Positions 6,705-14,359 of a stretch of 20,277 nt of DNA are shown here, piece after piece. Numbering within the stretch: the stretch's first letter is position 1; the number at the start of each line of letters is the position of its first letter. The DNA is taken from assembly GCA_031418215.1 (NCBI GenBank), contig JANOXC010000159.1, forward strand, positions 1 to 20,277, given 5' to 3'. A program made the translations under genes and the position numbers. The DNA is from JANOXC01 sp031418215 (GTDB lineage: Bacteria; Bacteroidota; Bacteroidia; AKYH767-A; OLB10). Under the pieces are notes generated by a model. That model made no database searches. It was not told the DNA's origin and worked only from the letters and a program-made list of their open reading frames with translations.

Positions 6705-7958
6705 TCAGGCACTGTATTTTTTAAAAATCACCGAACCATTTTGGCCTCCAAACCCAAAAGTATTACTCAAAGCGGCTCTGATGGTTCGTTTCACAGGCTT
6801 ATGAAAAGTAAGTTTAAAACGAGGATCAATTTCCGGATCATCGGTAAAGTGGTTGATGGTTGGTGGAACGATATCATTTTTTAACGCTAGAATTGTTGCT
6901 ACGGACTCTATCGCTCCTGCTGCACCCAACAAGTGTCCGGTCATTGACTTGGTAGCACTTATGTTCAACTCAAACGCATGATCACCAAAAATGGATTTGA
7001 TGCCTATTAATTCAGCCACATCACCCAACGGTGTAGATGTTCCATGTACATTTATATAATCGATATCCGTTGGTTTGGTACCACAGTCGTTCAATGCTGC
7101 AGACATTACCGCTTTTACTCCCAATCCTTCCGGATGTGGAGCTGTAATATGATAAGCATCGGCACTCATTCCTCCACCGGCTACTTCAGCATAAATCTTT
7201 GCACCACGTGCCAATGCATGGCTTAACTCTTCCAATACTACTGCGCCTGCACCTTCGCCGGAAACAAATCCATCCCTGTCTTTATCGAAAGGACGAGAAG
7301 CTGTTGCAGCATTTTCATTGTTCATGGAAAGGGCATGCATACCATTAAATCCACCGATGGCCGACTCATTGACTGCTGCTTCACTTCCTCCACTCATTAT
7401 AATATCAGCTTTCCCCAGACGAATTAAATTAAAAGCATCGATCAGTGCATGGGTAGAACTTGCACATGCCGATGTTGTAGTGTAACAAGGCCCCCTGAAA
7501 CCATATTTAATTGAGATATGACCGGGCGCCATATTTACTATCATCTTCGGAATAAAGAATGGATTAAAGCGTGGACTGCCATCACCTGTAGCAAAGTTGG
7601 TTACTTCATCCTGAAAAGTTTTTAATCCGCCGATACCGGATCCCCAGATACAGCCAACCCTATCGGGATCAAACTTAATGGTATCCAATCCGGAATCTTT
7701 TACCGCTTCTTCAGCACAAGCCAAAGCAAACTGCACAAAGCGGTCGAGTTTACGGGCTTCTTTCCTATCCATAAATTGGGTGGGGTCGAAGCCTTTTACT
7801 TCACAAGCAAACTTCGTCTTGAATTTAGTAGCATCGAACAGCGTAATAGGTGCCGCCCCACTTACTCCATTGAGCAATCCGTTCCAATATTCGGTTACGG
7901 TATTACCTAGCGGGGTGAGGGCGCCTAAACCTGTTACGACAACTCTTTTTAGCTCCAT
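6705..7958 (-). CDS. fabF: Beta-ketoacyl-ACP synthase II
   Basis: The 417 residues are a complete thiolase-fold condensing enzyme. The Cys-His-His triad is visible as Cys165 in TTTSACASSTHAL, His305 in NVHGTSTPLGD and His342 in KSMTGHLLGAAGA, with the usual lysine at 337. The GFGGQNGS loop near the C terminus (about 402-409) is the phenylalanine-gated loop of FabF. It condenses acyl-ACP with malonyl-ACP in fatty acid elongation in the cytoplasm. It lies 30 bp downstream of acpP, its carrier-protein partner, and 2 bp upstream of rnc, as the middle gene of the operon. Confidence 0.97.
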   Translation of the reverse strand: MELKRVVVTGLGALTPLGNTVTEYWNGLLNGVSGAAPITLFDATKFKTKFACEVKGFDPTQFMDRKEARKLDRFVQFALACAEEAVKDSGLDTIKFDPDRVGCIWGSGIGGLKTFQDEVTNFATGDGSPRFNPFFIPKMIVNMAPGHISIKYGFRGPCYTTTSACASSTHALIDAFNLIRLGKADIIMSGGSEAAVNESAIGGFNGMHALSMNNENAATASRPFDKDRDGFVSGEGAGAVVLEELSHALARGAKIYAEVAGGGMSADAYHITAPHPEGLGVKAVMSAALNDCGTKPTDIDYINVHGTSTPLGDVAELIGIKSIFGDHAFELNISATKSMTGHLLGAAGAIESVATILALKNDIVPPTINHFTDDPEIDPRFKLTFHKPVKRTIRAALSNTFGFGGQNGSVIFKKYSA

Positions 7959-7988
7959 TATACTGCCAGAAGAAGAGGGAATTAAAAA

Positions 7989-8225
7989 CTATTTAGCGTT
8001 GGCAGTAATGTAATCAACTGCCTGGCCTACAGTAGCAATTTTCTCAGCCTGATCATCAGGAATAGCGATGTTAAATTCCTTCTCAAATTCCATGATTAAC
8101 TCAACGGTATCCAAAGAATCTGCACCAAGGTCATTGGTAAAACTTGACTCATTGGTAATTTCATTTTCGTCAACGCCTAATTTGTCAACGATGATTGCTT
8201 TAACGCGTGATGCGATATCTGACAT
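7989..8225 (-). CDS. acpP: Acyl carrier protein
   Basis: This 78-residue acidic protein has the carrier-protein hallmark GADSLDTVEL, with Ser37 as the 4'-phosphopantetheine attachment site, within a predicted four-helix bundle. Helix III reads IPDDQAEKIATVGQAVDYI. It shuttles acyl chains in fatty acid synthesis and is the substrate carrier for FabF encoded next to it. It is the first gene of the operon; a good Bacteroidota promoter lies upstream at 8254-8287. Confidence 0.97.
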   Translation of the reverse strand: MSDIASRVKAIIVDKLGVDENEITNESSFTNDLGADSLDTVELIMEFEKEFNIAIPDDQAEKIATVGQAVDYITANAK

Positions 8226-8253
8226 TGTTTATTGATTTTGGTTAAACAGGGGG

Positions 8254-8287
8254 CAAATGTAATAAAATTCACTTTGGTTCGGACAAA
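8254..8287 (-). promoter_or_regulatory. Promoter of acpP-fabF-rnc
   Basis: On the minus strand TTTG (8284-8287) is followed after 22 nt by TACATTTG (8254-8261), a full match to the Bacteroidota -33/-7 consensus TTTG / TAnnTTTG with spacing in the accepted range. Transcription would start near 8247, leaving a leader of about 20 nt before the acpP ATG. Confidence 0.7.
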
Positions 8288-8410
8288 TAGGGAAATATGT
8301 GGGTTGGTTATGATGTTATTAACTTCAAACCATGTGATTTTTAGGAGGTTTAGGGGACCGATGTTTAAAGTTTAAGGTTTTGAGTTTAAAGTTTGGAGCC
8401 TTCTGTCCCT

Positions 8411-8430
8411 GGTCGGCGTCCTCGCCAACC
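8411..8430. repeat. GGCGTCCTCGCC palindrome, copy 1
   Basis: GGTCGGCGTCCTCGCCAACC can fold with GGCG pairing CGCC around TCCT and GGT pairing ACC outside. Two related copies lie at 12602-12621 (opposite orientation) and 12735-12752. The rest of the gap 8288-8757 holds AT-rich sequence with repeated motifs such as GTTTAAAG, and I see no convincing gene in it. Confidence 0.65.
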
Positions 8431-8757
8431 AGCATCAATTTAGTGGTACATGGAGGTATTTGATATGGGCTTGGGCATTCATTTATTCGCTTGATTTTTC
8501 TATGCCCGCTCCAGGGCCCTCCAATTTTAATCTTGGCTTGGCTTAAAATCTCTTTAACCAATAAGACTTTTCTTATCTGAACTAAATTCTTTCTTATAAT
8601 CTTTGTCCTCTATACACCAATCCACTAGGCTTAAAACAGAAGGGCTGGATATTATATAAATTATAACATTTGTTCTTCGCATGATGGTGAAAGTGACCTT
8701 CATCATTCTTAAGTCTCCATTTTCAATCCTGATAGCTATCGGGAGTCGAATTATCAA

Positions 8758-8869
8758 ATTTTCAAATTCATTGGATAATTGGCTCATCATCACATTGGCT
8801 AATTATTTCAAATTCTCGCCAGCCCATTAAAAGGATTAAACTTTTTCATCACGGCATCCATGCCAATGG
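8758..8869 (-). pseudogene. Duplicated 3' end of dinB (left copy)
   Basis: This 112-bp stretch is homologous to 12780-12885, the last codons and downstream flank of dinB. Read on the minus strand it ends with IGMDAVMKKFNPFNGLARI and a stop, identical in protein to the true DinB terminus. Within the roughly 53 coding bases only two differ and both are silent (GTA/GTG and CTT/CTG), and the stop is TGA instead of TAA. No other part of dinB precedes it; the homology breaks 6 bp before the stop of the T9SS gene at 8875. Confidence 0.85.
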
Positions 8870-8874
8870 ACTTT

Positions 8875-10668
8875 TTAATTTTTCACCAGTTTCCTTCGGG
8901 CAAAATGACCTTTTTCATCCTTCACTTCCACTATATACATTCCTTCCTTCAGGTTAGAGATATTAATATTTGCCGCTGAGCCAATTTGCCGGTTGAATTG
9001 TTTTTTACCTGTTACATCATATATATTCAAATAATAATTATTGCCTTCTCCTTTTGAAATGGCAAGGGTGATACTTATATTTGATGGATTAGGATACATT
9101 TTCAGCTCTACTTTACTTTCTTCAATATTATTTACAGCAGCAAGTATGGCTGCACTGTCGGCCACACCAATCAACCAGATATCCATTGTACCTATTGTAA
9201 CTTCTGATTTATCTCCACCTGCTGCCTGTTGTGCTGCATTTAGACCGCGTGTGTAACCGGCAACAATATAATATCCGGGACTCATTTCCACTACTTGCTC
9301 CGGAACATCTATGCCAGGCCCTCCAAATCGTTTATCCCAGACTTTATTTCCTGCACTGTCTAATTTCAACATCCAATAATCTTCTAAACCTTGCCCCGGT
9401 TCGCTAACATCACCGCAAGGCGAACTATTTGTAACATTACTCACAAATAAATAGCCTCCATCAAATGTGCGAATACCACCTACGGTATTTGAGCAGTATT
9501 CATTGTTAACACCCCCTCCTTCGTTTCCTTTAATTGAAAACCCATTACAAGCCCCATATCTTTTATCCCATATTATGTTTCCTGAACCATCAATTTTAAT
9601 CATCCACAATGAGGTATCGTTGTATCCATTACTGCTTACATCGAAACTCATTGGTGATAATGTTCGTCCAAACAATAAAAAATTGCCATTACCTGCATCT
9701 ACAATGCCATTCAGCCAGTCATTTTTGCTGCCACCGTATCGCTCCTGCCAAATTATATTTCCCACCGGGTTAGTCCTTACCACATAAAAATCATAGTAGG
9801 GATATATATAAGAACTTACCGTTTGATTACAAGATGCCTGAGAAGAAGTAATTCCTCCAATCAAAAAACCATCGGAACCAATAGGAAAAATAGTAGTTGG
9901 GATTTCCACACTATCTCCTCCATATAGTTGTTGCCAGGTATTGGTCAAACTATCCCCTGGTGTTACTTCATAAAGCAACATGTCCGTATGATCTAATGCA
10001 TTGTGTACAGCTTGCCCAGCAGCATTAGACGGATAATTCGGACAATTCACCGCAGTTAAATCACCACCATAAAAATTTGGAATTGTAGCTGCACGTCCCG
10101 TTATATATATTTTACCTCCTACAGCTTTTACATCATACGGTAAAATAATATGATTTACATTCTGTATAGTATCTACCCCAGGGTCAAACTGTTTGTCCCA
10201 ATATTTATTACCAAGAGAATCAAAAGCAACAATCCAACATCCTGGCCCACCTATATTACCGGTTACTGGTGCAGAAACATCGCTGCCAATTGCACCTCCA
10301 CCTCCAGCAATGAAACATAATAATACAAAAGTACTATCATTCAGTTGAGTTATACCTCTAGTGGCCTCGGCACCATAAAAATCCCTGTCCCATATTTTAT
10401 TGCCATTTTGATCAAGCATTAAAATCCAAGGCTCTGTAAAAGTATTATTCAAATATAATTCCATGGTCTTATCATATCCAGAATCAGAAGCAGAGAGACA
10501 TGCCACTAATAAATTATTACCGCTTGTTCTAATCATCTCCAAAAATGAGCCATCCCTATAATTTCCCTGTAACGCATTGTCCCAGATTTTATAAATGGGC
10601 TGGCTATATGCTGTTTGTATAAACAAGGTTGCTATTAGTAGCAACCTTGTTTTAATCAGGCCAAGCAT
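8875..10668 (-). CDS. Secreted T9SS protein with beta-propeller-like WxxxxGG repeats
   Basis: This 597-residue protein begins with a signal peptide (KTRLLLIATLFIQTAYSQ, cleavage probably near residue 22). The body has at least five repeats of the form WxxxxDxxGNxxWDxxFGG, near residues 81-99, 145-161, 295-313, 354-372 and 431-450, typical of propeller-like extracellular proteins of Bacteroidota. The C terminus from about 520 is a type A T9SS sorting domain: MYPNPSN (524-530), DVTGK, NLKEGMYIVEV and a basic end. It should be exported to the cell surface or medium; its ligand is unknown. The gene starts one nucleotide after the stop of the preceding gene, so translational coupling is likely, and a strong hairpin covers its codons 6-16 (10621-10652). 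Confidence 0.87.
   Translation of the reverse strand: MLGLIKTRLLLIATLFIQTAYSQPIYKIWDNALQGNYRDGSFLEMIRTSGNNLLVACLSASDSGYDKTMELYLNNTFTEPWILMLDQNGNKIWDRDFYGAEATRGITQLNDSTFVLLCFIAGGGGAIGSDVSAPVTGNIGGPGCWIVAFDSLGNKYWDKQFDPGVDTIQNVNHIILPYDVKAVGGKIYITGRAATIPNFYGGDLTAVNCPNYPSNAAGQAVHNALDHTDMLLYEVTPGDSLTNTWQQLYGGDSVEIPTTIFPIGSDGFLIGGITSSQASCNQTVSSYIYPYYDFYVVRTNPVGNIIWQERYGGSKNDWLNGIVDAGNGNFLLFGRTLSPMSFDVSSNGYNDTSLWMIKIDGSGNIIWDKRYGACNGFSIKGNEGGGVNNEYCSNTVGGIRTFDGGYLFVSNVTNSSPCGDVSEPGQGLEDYWMLKLDSAGNKVWDKRFGGPGIDVPEQVVEMSPGYYIVAGYTRGLNAAQQAAGGDKSEVTIGTMDIWLIGVADSAAILAAVNNIEESKVELKMYPNPSNISITLAISKGEGNNYYLNIYDVTGKKQFNRQIGSAANINISNLKEGMYIVEVKDEKGHFARRKLVKN
10621..10652 (-). promoter_or_regulatory. 14-bp perfect hairpin inside signal-peptide codons
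   Basis: AAACAAGGTTGCTA (10621-10634) and TAGCAACCTTGTTT (10639-10652) are perfect inverted repeats around a 4-nt loop. In the mRNA the stem begins at codon 6 of the 597-residue T9SS protein. The gene start is 1 nt after the upstream stop, so ribosomes finishing the first gene may be needed to open this structure. It has no adjacent U-tract on the coding strand, so a terminator role is unlikely. Confidence 0.7.
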
Positions 10669-10669
10669 A

Positions 10670-12301
10670 TTATTCTTTGATAAATTTAACTGAACCGCTT
10701 ATTCCATTATCCCCATATAATTTCAAAAAGTATATACCTCGATGTAGCGGAACTATTTTACTATTAAGAGCAGTTTCTATTTCATTGGTATTGCCATAAA
10801 AACTTCCAATATTTCGGCCTATTACATCCGTTAATACAACAGATGTTGCAATAAAAGAAGAGTGCAAAGAAAGATTTGATTTAACCGGGTTTGGATAAAC
10901 AACAATATTATCAGATACATTTATAGATTTTGAATTGCGAAGTTGAGAATTTCCAAATGGACGAACTTTGTATTCTAATCTTTTTCCATATTGCGAAGAA
11001 GGGCCTGAAATTGCAGCATCGTCATAATAAAAATAAATTAAAACATTTTCACCTAACCCTGATGCTGTAGTAACAGTTGTATTTTGGTCCCCTGTTCCAC
11101 CGTTGAATTTAGAAGTTTGCACCTGCATATCGTTTGTAAATGATGCATAGGTATTGGTTGCTAATGTATAAGTAGCACCATGTGCAAGACCCTCTAGATA
11201 ATAACCAGATCCTCCGGAGTTATCATCAAAATCCCATGCTACTATGCTTTGTATTTCATAGGGCGCGGCAACTGCTGTTGGATTTGCATTTAAAAAAGGG
11301 CTGGTATAAGTTGTATTTAAAATAATGGAAGAGGTGGCAAAGGTATCTGCTCTGACTCCAAACAAACGGATGGCCTGGTCGCCGCTGCAATCTTCGCTAT
11401 ATGCAACTGCTGCATGAGGCAGATAACTATTTTGGTATGCATTATATCCATCATTAACAGCAATGGATGGATGACTAAGGATACATGAGCTACTGCTTAT
11501 GGCCGCTAATTGTGGAAATGGTGGTGATATGGTGTAGGTATCATAACTACCACCTCCAAATAAATCCCTAAAATCAACCGCTGCTGCTATTACATCAATG
11601 GAGGAATTGGTAATAAAAGTAAAATAAGCCCTTGCATCATTCGGTGCAGCATCTATATTGTCAAATGTGATATCTGCATCGGGTTCCCAAATATCGACTG
11701 AATTGAAAGTGATAGAACCCTGCGTACCAAAAACAAGATTCCCTGTCCCACTGTCAATATAGGCCGTTAATTGAGTTAATGCAGCACTAGATTGTGTTCC
11801 ATCATCATTAACAATAATTAAATGGCCGTATTGATCACCTGCAGCAGTGATTACAACATTGTTATTATTTACAATCTGCATAACTCCATCATAAGTTGGA
11901 GTTGAAGGAAAAGCACTTCCATTCCATTGATAAGCTTCATAATATGTCTGAATGTCAACTCCATCATCAAAACTATATACAATAACTGCATATATTTCAT
12001 CACCATCATTTATACTAACCAATGCAATTTCCGGACGGATAACATCGGGCACCGGACTTATATTGTTAACATAATAGGACATTTGATGAATGGACCCGTC
12101 ATCGTAAGCCCAACCCTGGTCTTTATTATCCCAGGCGAAAACAGCTAATGTCAAGGCTCCGCTTCGATAAGTTAGCCCATCACAACTAAGATGATGTGGG
12201 GGATTATTAATCGGTCCATTTACCACAACTGTCGCAGGACTGGTATAAATTGCATCATCAATTACCGGTTGTGCTAAAAGACTGCTATTCATTATTAACA
12301 T
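10670..12301 (-). CDS. Secreted T9SS protein of unknown function, first gene of the pair
   Basis: The open frame from ATG 12301 gives 543 residues. Most of it is a beta-rich extracellular region without a domain I recognise. The C terminus is a type A T9SS sorting domain with YPNP at 469-472, TDVIGRNIG, HRGIYFLKLYG and a basic end. The N terminus at this ATG is too short for a signal peptide (MLIMNSSLLAQP), but in the same frame upstream codons read AVKLLFF, completing a good hydrophobic core. No start codon exists in that frame before a TAG stop near 12366. An ATG at 12386 would supply the start if the frame were shifted by the 7-bp repeat at 12337-12364. So the gene in this state may be off, or made without export. 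Confidence 0.85.
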   Translation of the reverse strand: MLIMNSSLLAQPVIDDAIYTSPATVVVNGPINNPPHHLSCDGLTYRSGALTLAVFAWDNKDQGWAYDDGSIHQMSYYVNNISPVPDVIRPEIALVSINDGDEIYAVIVYSFDDGVDIQTYYEAYQWNGSAFPSTPTYDGVMQIVNNNNVVITAAGDQYGHLIIVNDDGTQSSAALTQLTAYIDSGTGNLVFGTQGSITFNSVDIWEPDADITFDNIDAAPNDARAYFTFITNSSIDVIAAAVDFRDLFGGGSYDTYTISPPFPQLAAISSSSCILSHPSIAVNDGYNAYQNSYLPHAAVAYSEDCSGDQAIRLFGVRADTFATSSIILNTTYTSPFLNANPTAVAAPYEIQSIVAWDFDDNSGGSGYYLEGLAHGATYTLATNTYASFTNDMQVQTSKFNGGTGDQNTTVTTASGLGENVLIYFYYDDAAISGPSSQYGKRLEYKVRPFGNSQLRNSKSINVSDNIVVYPNPVKSNLSLHSSFIATSVVLTDVIGRNIGSFYGNTNEIETALNSKIVPLHRGIYFLKLYGDNGISGSVKFIKE

Positions 12302-12314
12302 GAAAAAGAGTAAT

Positions 12315-12386
12315 TTAACTGCCCGGTATTGCTTCGATACTCGATACTCGATACTCGATACTCGCTAATTGTGATGTGGTTTTCAT
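12315..12386 (-). other. Out-of-frame leader reading frame (probable true start of the 543-residue protein)
   Basis: ATG 12386 follows an A-rich stretch and reads MKTTSQLASIEYRV through the heptamer repeat, then stops at TAA 12315-12317 after 23 codons. The distance to the in-frame ATG at 12301 is 85 nt, one base out of phase. With 0, 3 or 6 repeat copies the same ATG would run into AVKLLFFMLIMNSSLLAQ and the full T9SS protein. With four copies, as here, it does not. Confidence 0.55.
12334..12364. repeat. 7-bp tandem repeat (four copies) at the start of a surface-protein operon
   Basis: ATACTCG is repeated four times without mismatch (12337-12364), preceded by a partial copy TCG. On the coding strand the unit is CGAGTAT. 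It lies between the leader ATG (12386) and the T9SS frame (12301). Since 7 is not a multiple of 3, each gain or loss shifts the frame. Confidence 0.9.
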
Positions 12387-12601
12387 TTTTTTGCGTTTTA
12401 CACTGTTAAAATAATAGGTGAATTATTGATTTTAAAAAAACAAATTCTCTATACTTATTCAATCCAAAATGATGGCCCAGATGATATCCTAATCAAATAT
12501 AAGGGTATTATACATACGCAATAGAATATATGAACGTTTTTATCTGCTGTCTGCTTTTGCTGCCCTTCCCTATGACCATTCTGCATTTATTACCTCAGGA
12601 A

Positions 12602-12752
12602 GGTCGGCGAGGACGCCAACCTTGGACAAACTGTTATTTGCTTTGCTATTCTATATGATATTCCATTTTCAAATTGGTGATTCAGCCTCACCCCAGCCCT
12701 CTCCGACAGAGAGGGAGTTGATTTTTTCTGTACTGGTTGGCGTCCTCGCCAA
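12602..12752. repeat. Inverted pair of GGCGTCCTCGCC palindromes enclosing a GAGAGGG hairpin
   Basis: GGTCGGCGAGGACGCCAACC (12602-12621) and GGTTGGCGTCCTCGCC (12735-12750) are inverted copies with 16 matching bases. Between them lies CCCTCTC-cgaca-GAGAGGG (12697-12715), with flanks (TCAGCCTCACCCC ... GAGTTG) matching the 102-bp repeat at 2828-3072. The rest of 12387-12601 is AT-rich and I see no gene in it. Confidence 0.7.
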
Positions 12753-12779
12753 AAAGCATCTGGGAGTAGATTGTGCTTC

Positions 12780-12885
12780 ATTTTCAAATTCATTGGCTAT
12801 TGGCTAATTATCTCATTAGCTAATTAAATTCTCGCAAGCCCATTAAAAGGATTAAACTTTTTCATTACGGCATCCATGCCAATGG
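12780..12885. repeat. dinB 3'-end repeat, right copy (within and after dinB)
   Basis: This is the in-place partner of 8758-8869. The aligned part starts with ATTTTCAAATTCATTGG on both sides, has small indels in the noncoding flank, and ends at CCATGCCAATGG. Beyond that point the right copy continues into dinB and the left copy into unrelated sequence. Confidence 0.85.
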
Positions 12886-14020
12886 CGCGTTGCACTTTGT
12901 CTTCCCCATAACGCCGGCGCATCTTATCCATGGCCTGGTAGAGGTTGATGATCTCTTCACTGTCTTCAAATAAATTGATCTGGTGGCCGCCACCTACGAG
13001 GTGACTGAGCTTGACACCAATAAGTCGAATGAGCATTCTGCGGTTATACAATTTCGCAAACAATTCCTTGGTGCGTGCAATGAGTGTATGATCGCTGGAA
13101 GAATAGGGGATGCGGCACTGCATGGTATGCGTATCGAAATTGGAGTAACGGATCTTTACTGTTAAACAAGACGTGAGTTTGTTTGCAGTGCGCAGTTGGT
13201 AGGCCAGCCGCTCCGTCATTTTAATGAGCAGTGAGTTGAGGAAGGTGATATCAATAGTATCATTATCGAAAGTCTCTTCCGTACCCATGCTCTTGCGTTC
13301 ATTGTACGGCTCTACGGGAGAGTTGTCGATGCCATTGGCTTTTTTCCAGATGGTGGCGCCGTTTTCTCCGAGTACATGTTGCAACAATTCCATTGGCATC
13401 TGTTGCAGTGTAAAAACTTTTTCAACACCCATGCTGCGCAACAGTTGGTACGTCTTCTCTCCAATCATGGGAATTTTTTTTACGGAGAGCGGTCCTAAAA
13501 AATCTTTTTCTGTACCGTAAGCAATGTGCATTTGGTTGTTGGGTTTTGCTTCATCAGTAGCCACCTTGCTCACCGTTTTGTTTTTCGACATACCAAATGA
13601 AATAGGCAGGTGCGTTTCTTTCATGATTCGCTGCCGCAGCTCCGTAGCAAAACTGTAACAGCCGAAAAATTTATCCATGCCGCTCAGGTCGATGTAAAAT
13701 TCATCCATGCTGGGGCGCTCATACAAGGGTACACTTTCACAGATGATTTGTGTAACTACATCGGAATGTTTGCTGTATTCATCATAATCACCACGGATGA
13801 TGATGGCTTCGGGACAAAGTCGTTTTGCCAGTTTGATGGGCATTGCTGAATGCACGCCGAATACACGCGTCTCATAACTGCAGGCCGCCACTACACCGCG
13901 CTCACCGCCGCCTACAATGACAGGCCTGTTATTTAATTTAGGATTAATCAGTCTCGACACAGAGACAAAGAAACAGTCGAGGTCCATGTGGACAACGGTA
14001 CGGAGGCTATCGGGGATCAT
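12824..14020 (-). CDS. dinB: DNA polymerase IV (Y-family translesion polymerase)
   Basis: This 398-residue protein is a full Y-family polymerase. The first catalytic motif is HMDLDCFFVSVSR (Asp13, with Phe18 in the steric-gate position); the second is SMDEFYIDLSG (Asp106, Glu107). GGGERGVVAACSYETRVFGVHSAMP is the fingers-region signature, helix-hairpin-helix residues lie around VKKIPMIGEKT, and the little-finger domain follows. QINLF (347-351) fits the beta-clamp-binding motif. About 45 residues follow it, ending in a basic MKKFNPFNGLARI tail, which is longer than the short end seen in E. coli. It copies past DNA lesions with low fidelity. It is transcribed alone, away from the T9SS gene at 14360. 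Its 3' end exists a second time at 8758-8869. No LexA-type operator is evident. Confidence 0.95.
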   Translation of the reverse strand: MIPDSLRTVVHMDLDCFFVSVSRLINPKLNNRPVIVGGGERGVVAACSYETRVFGVHSAMPIKLAKRLCPEAIIIRGDYDEYSKHSDVVTQIICESVPLYERPSMDEFYIDLSGMDKFFGCYSFATELRQRIMKETHLPISFGMSKNKTVSKVATDEAKPNNQMHIAYGTEKDFLGPLSVKKIPMIGEKTYQLLRSMGVEKVFTLQQMPMELLQHVLGENGATIWKKANGIDNSPVEPYNERKSMGTEETFDNDTIDITFLNSLLIKMTERLAYQLRTANKLTSCLTVKIRYSNFDTHTMQCRIPYSSSDHTLIARTKELFAKLYNRRMLIRLIGVKLSHLVGGGHQINLFEDSEEIINLYQAMDKMRRRYGEDKVQRAIGMDAVMKKFNPFNGLARI

Positions 14021-14359
14021 TTTTTGATTGATTGTATTGCAGTCATTTCTTTGGACTCTAATATAATCTATAAAAATGACGGTATCAATGCCGGGCAGTT
14101 AATGTTCGGTGGATCAGGGGGGAAGAAAAAAGTATCCTACGCTGAAAAAGCTTTGGATGCTGAAAGTAGATAGGCAAGAGGGAATAGGTAGCAACGACAA
14201 TGGTAGTAAATGAATTACCTGATGTGACTAGGAACAACTAATAACTCAGACCTGCATAGCTCAAATAAAATCTGGAACAGTCAGAATAACTAATAGCGTT
14301 ATCTTTGAGAAACTCAGCCATATCAGAACACATTCACTATACCAACCAATAAACCGACT
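14021..14359. other. Divergent intergenic region between dinB and a large T9SS gene
   Basis: The 339 bp separate two genes transcribed away from each other and so should hold both promoters. A TAnnTTTG match for the rightward gene is at 14300-14307. For dinB I see only AT-rich sequence around 14060-14085 and no good consensus. No gene, repeat or RNA is supported here. Confidence 0.6.
14300..14307 (+). promoter_or_regulatory. -7 promoter element for the 1068-residue T9SS gene
   Basis: TATCTTTG matches the Bacteroidota -7 consensus TAnnTTTG exactly and lies 53 bp before the ATG at 14360. The -33 element is poor (no TTG at the usual distance), so the call rests on one box and on position. Confidence 0.45.

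Noticed and set aside
8325..8793. Two short minus-strand frames upstream of acpP
   Set aside because: They cover palindromes and repeat-like sequence, have no recognisable domain and no start signals.
10621..10652. Hairpin as an intrinsic terminator
   Set aside because: On the coding strand no U-tract follows the stem and the gene continues for almost 600 codons.
12590..12807. Short frames on both strands between the T9SS genes and dinB
   Set aside because: They are built from the palindromic repeats and the dinB-end repeat, with no independent coding signal.
13988..14173. Plus-strand frame overlapping the dinB start
   Set aside because: It begins antisense inside dinB and shows no conserved pattern or signal.
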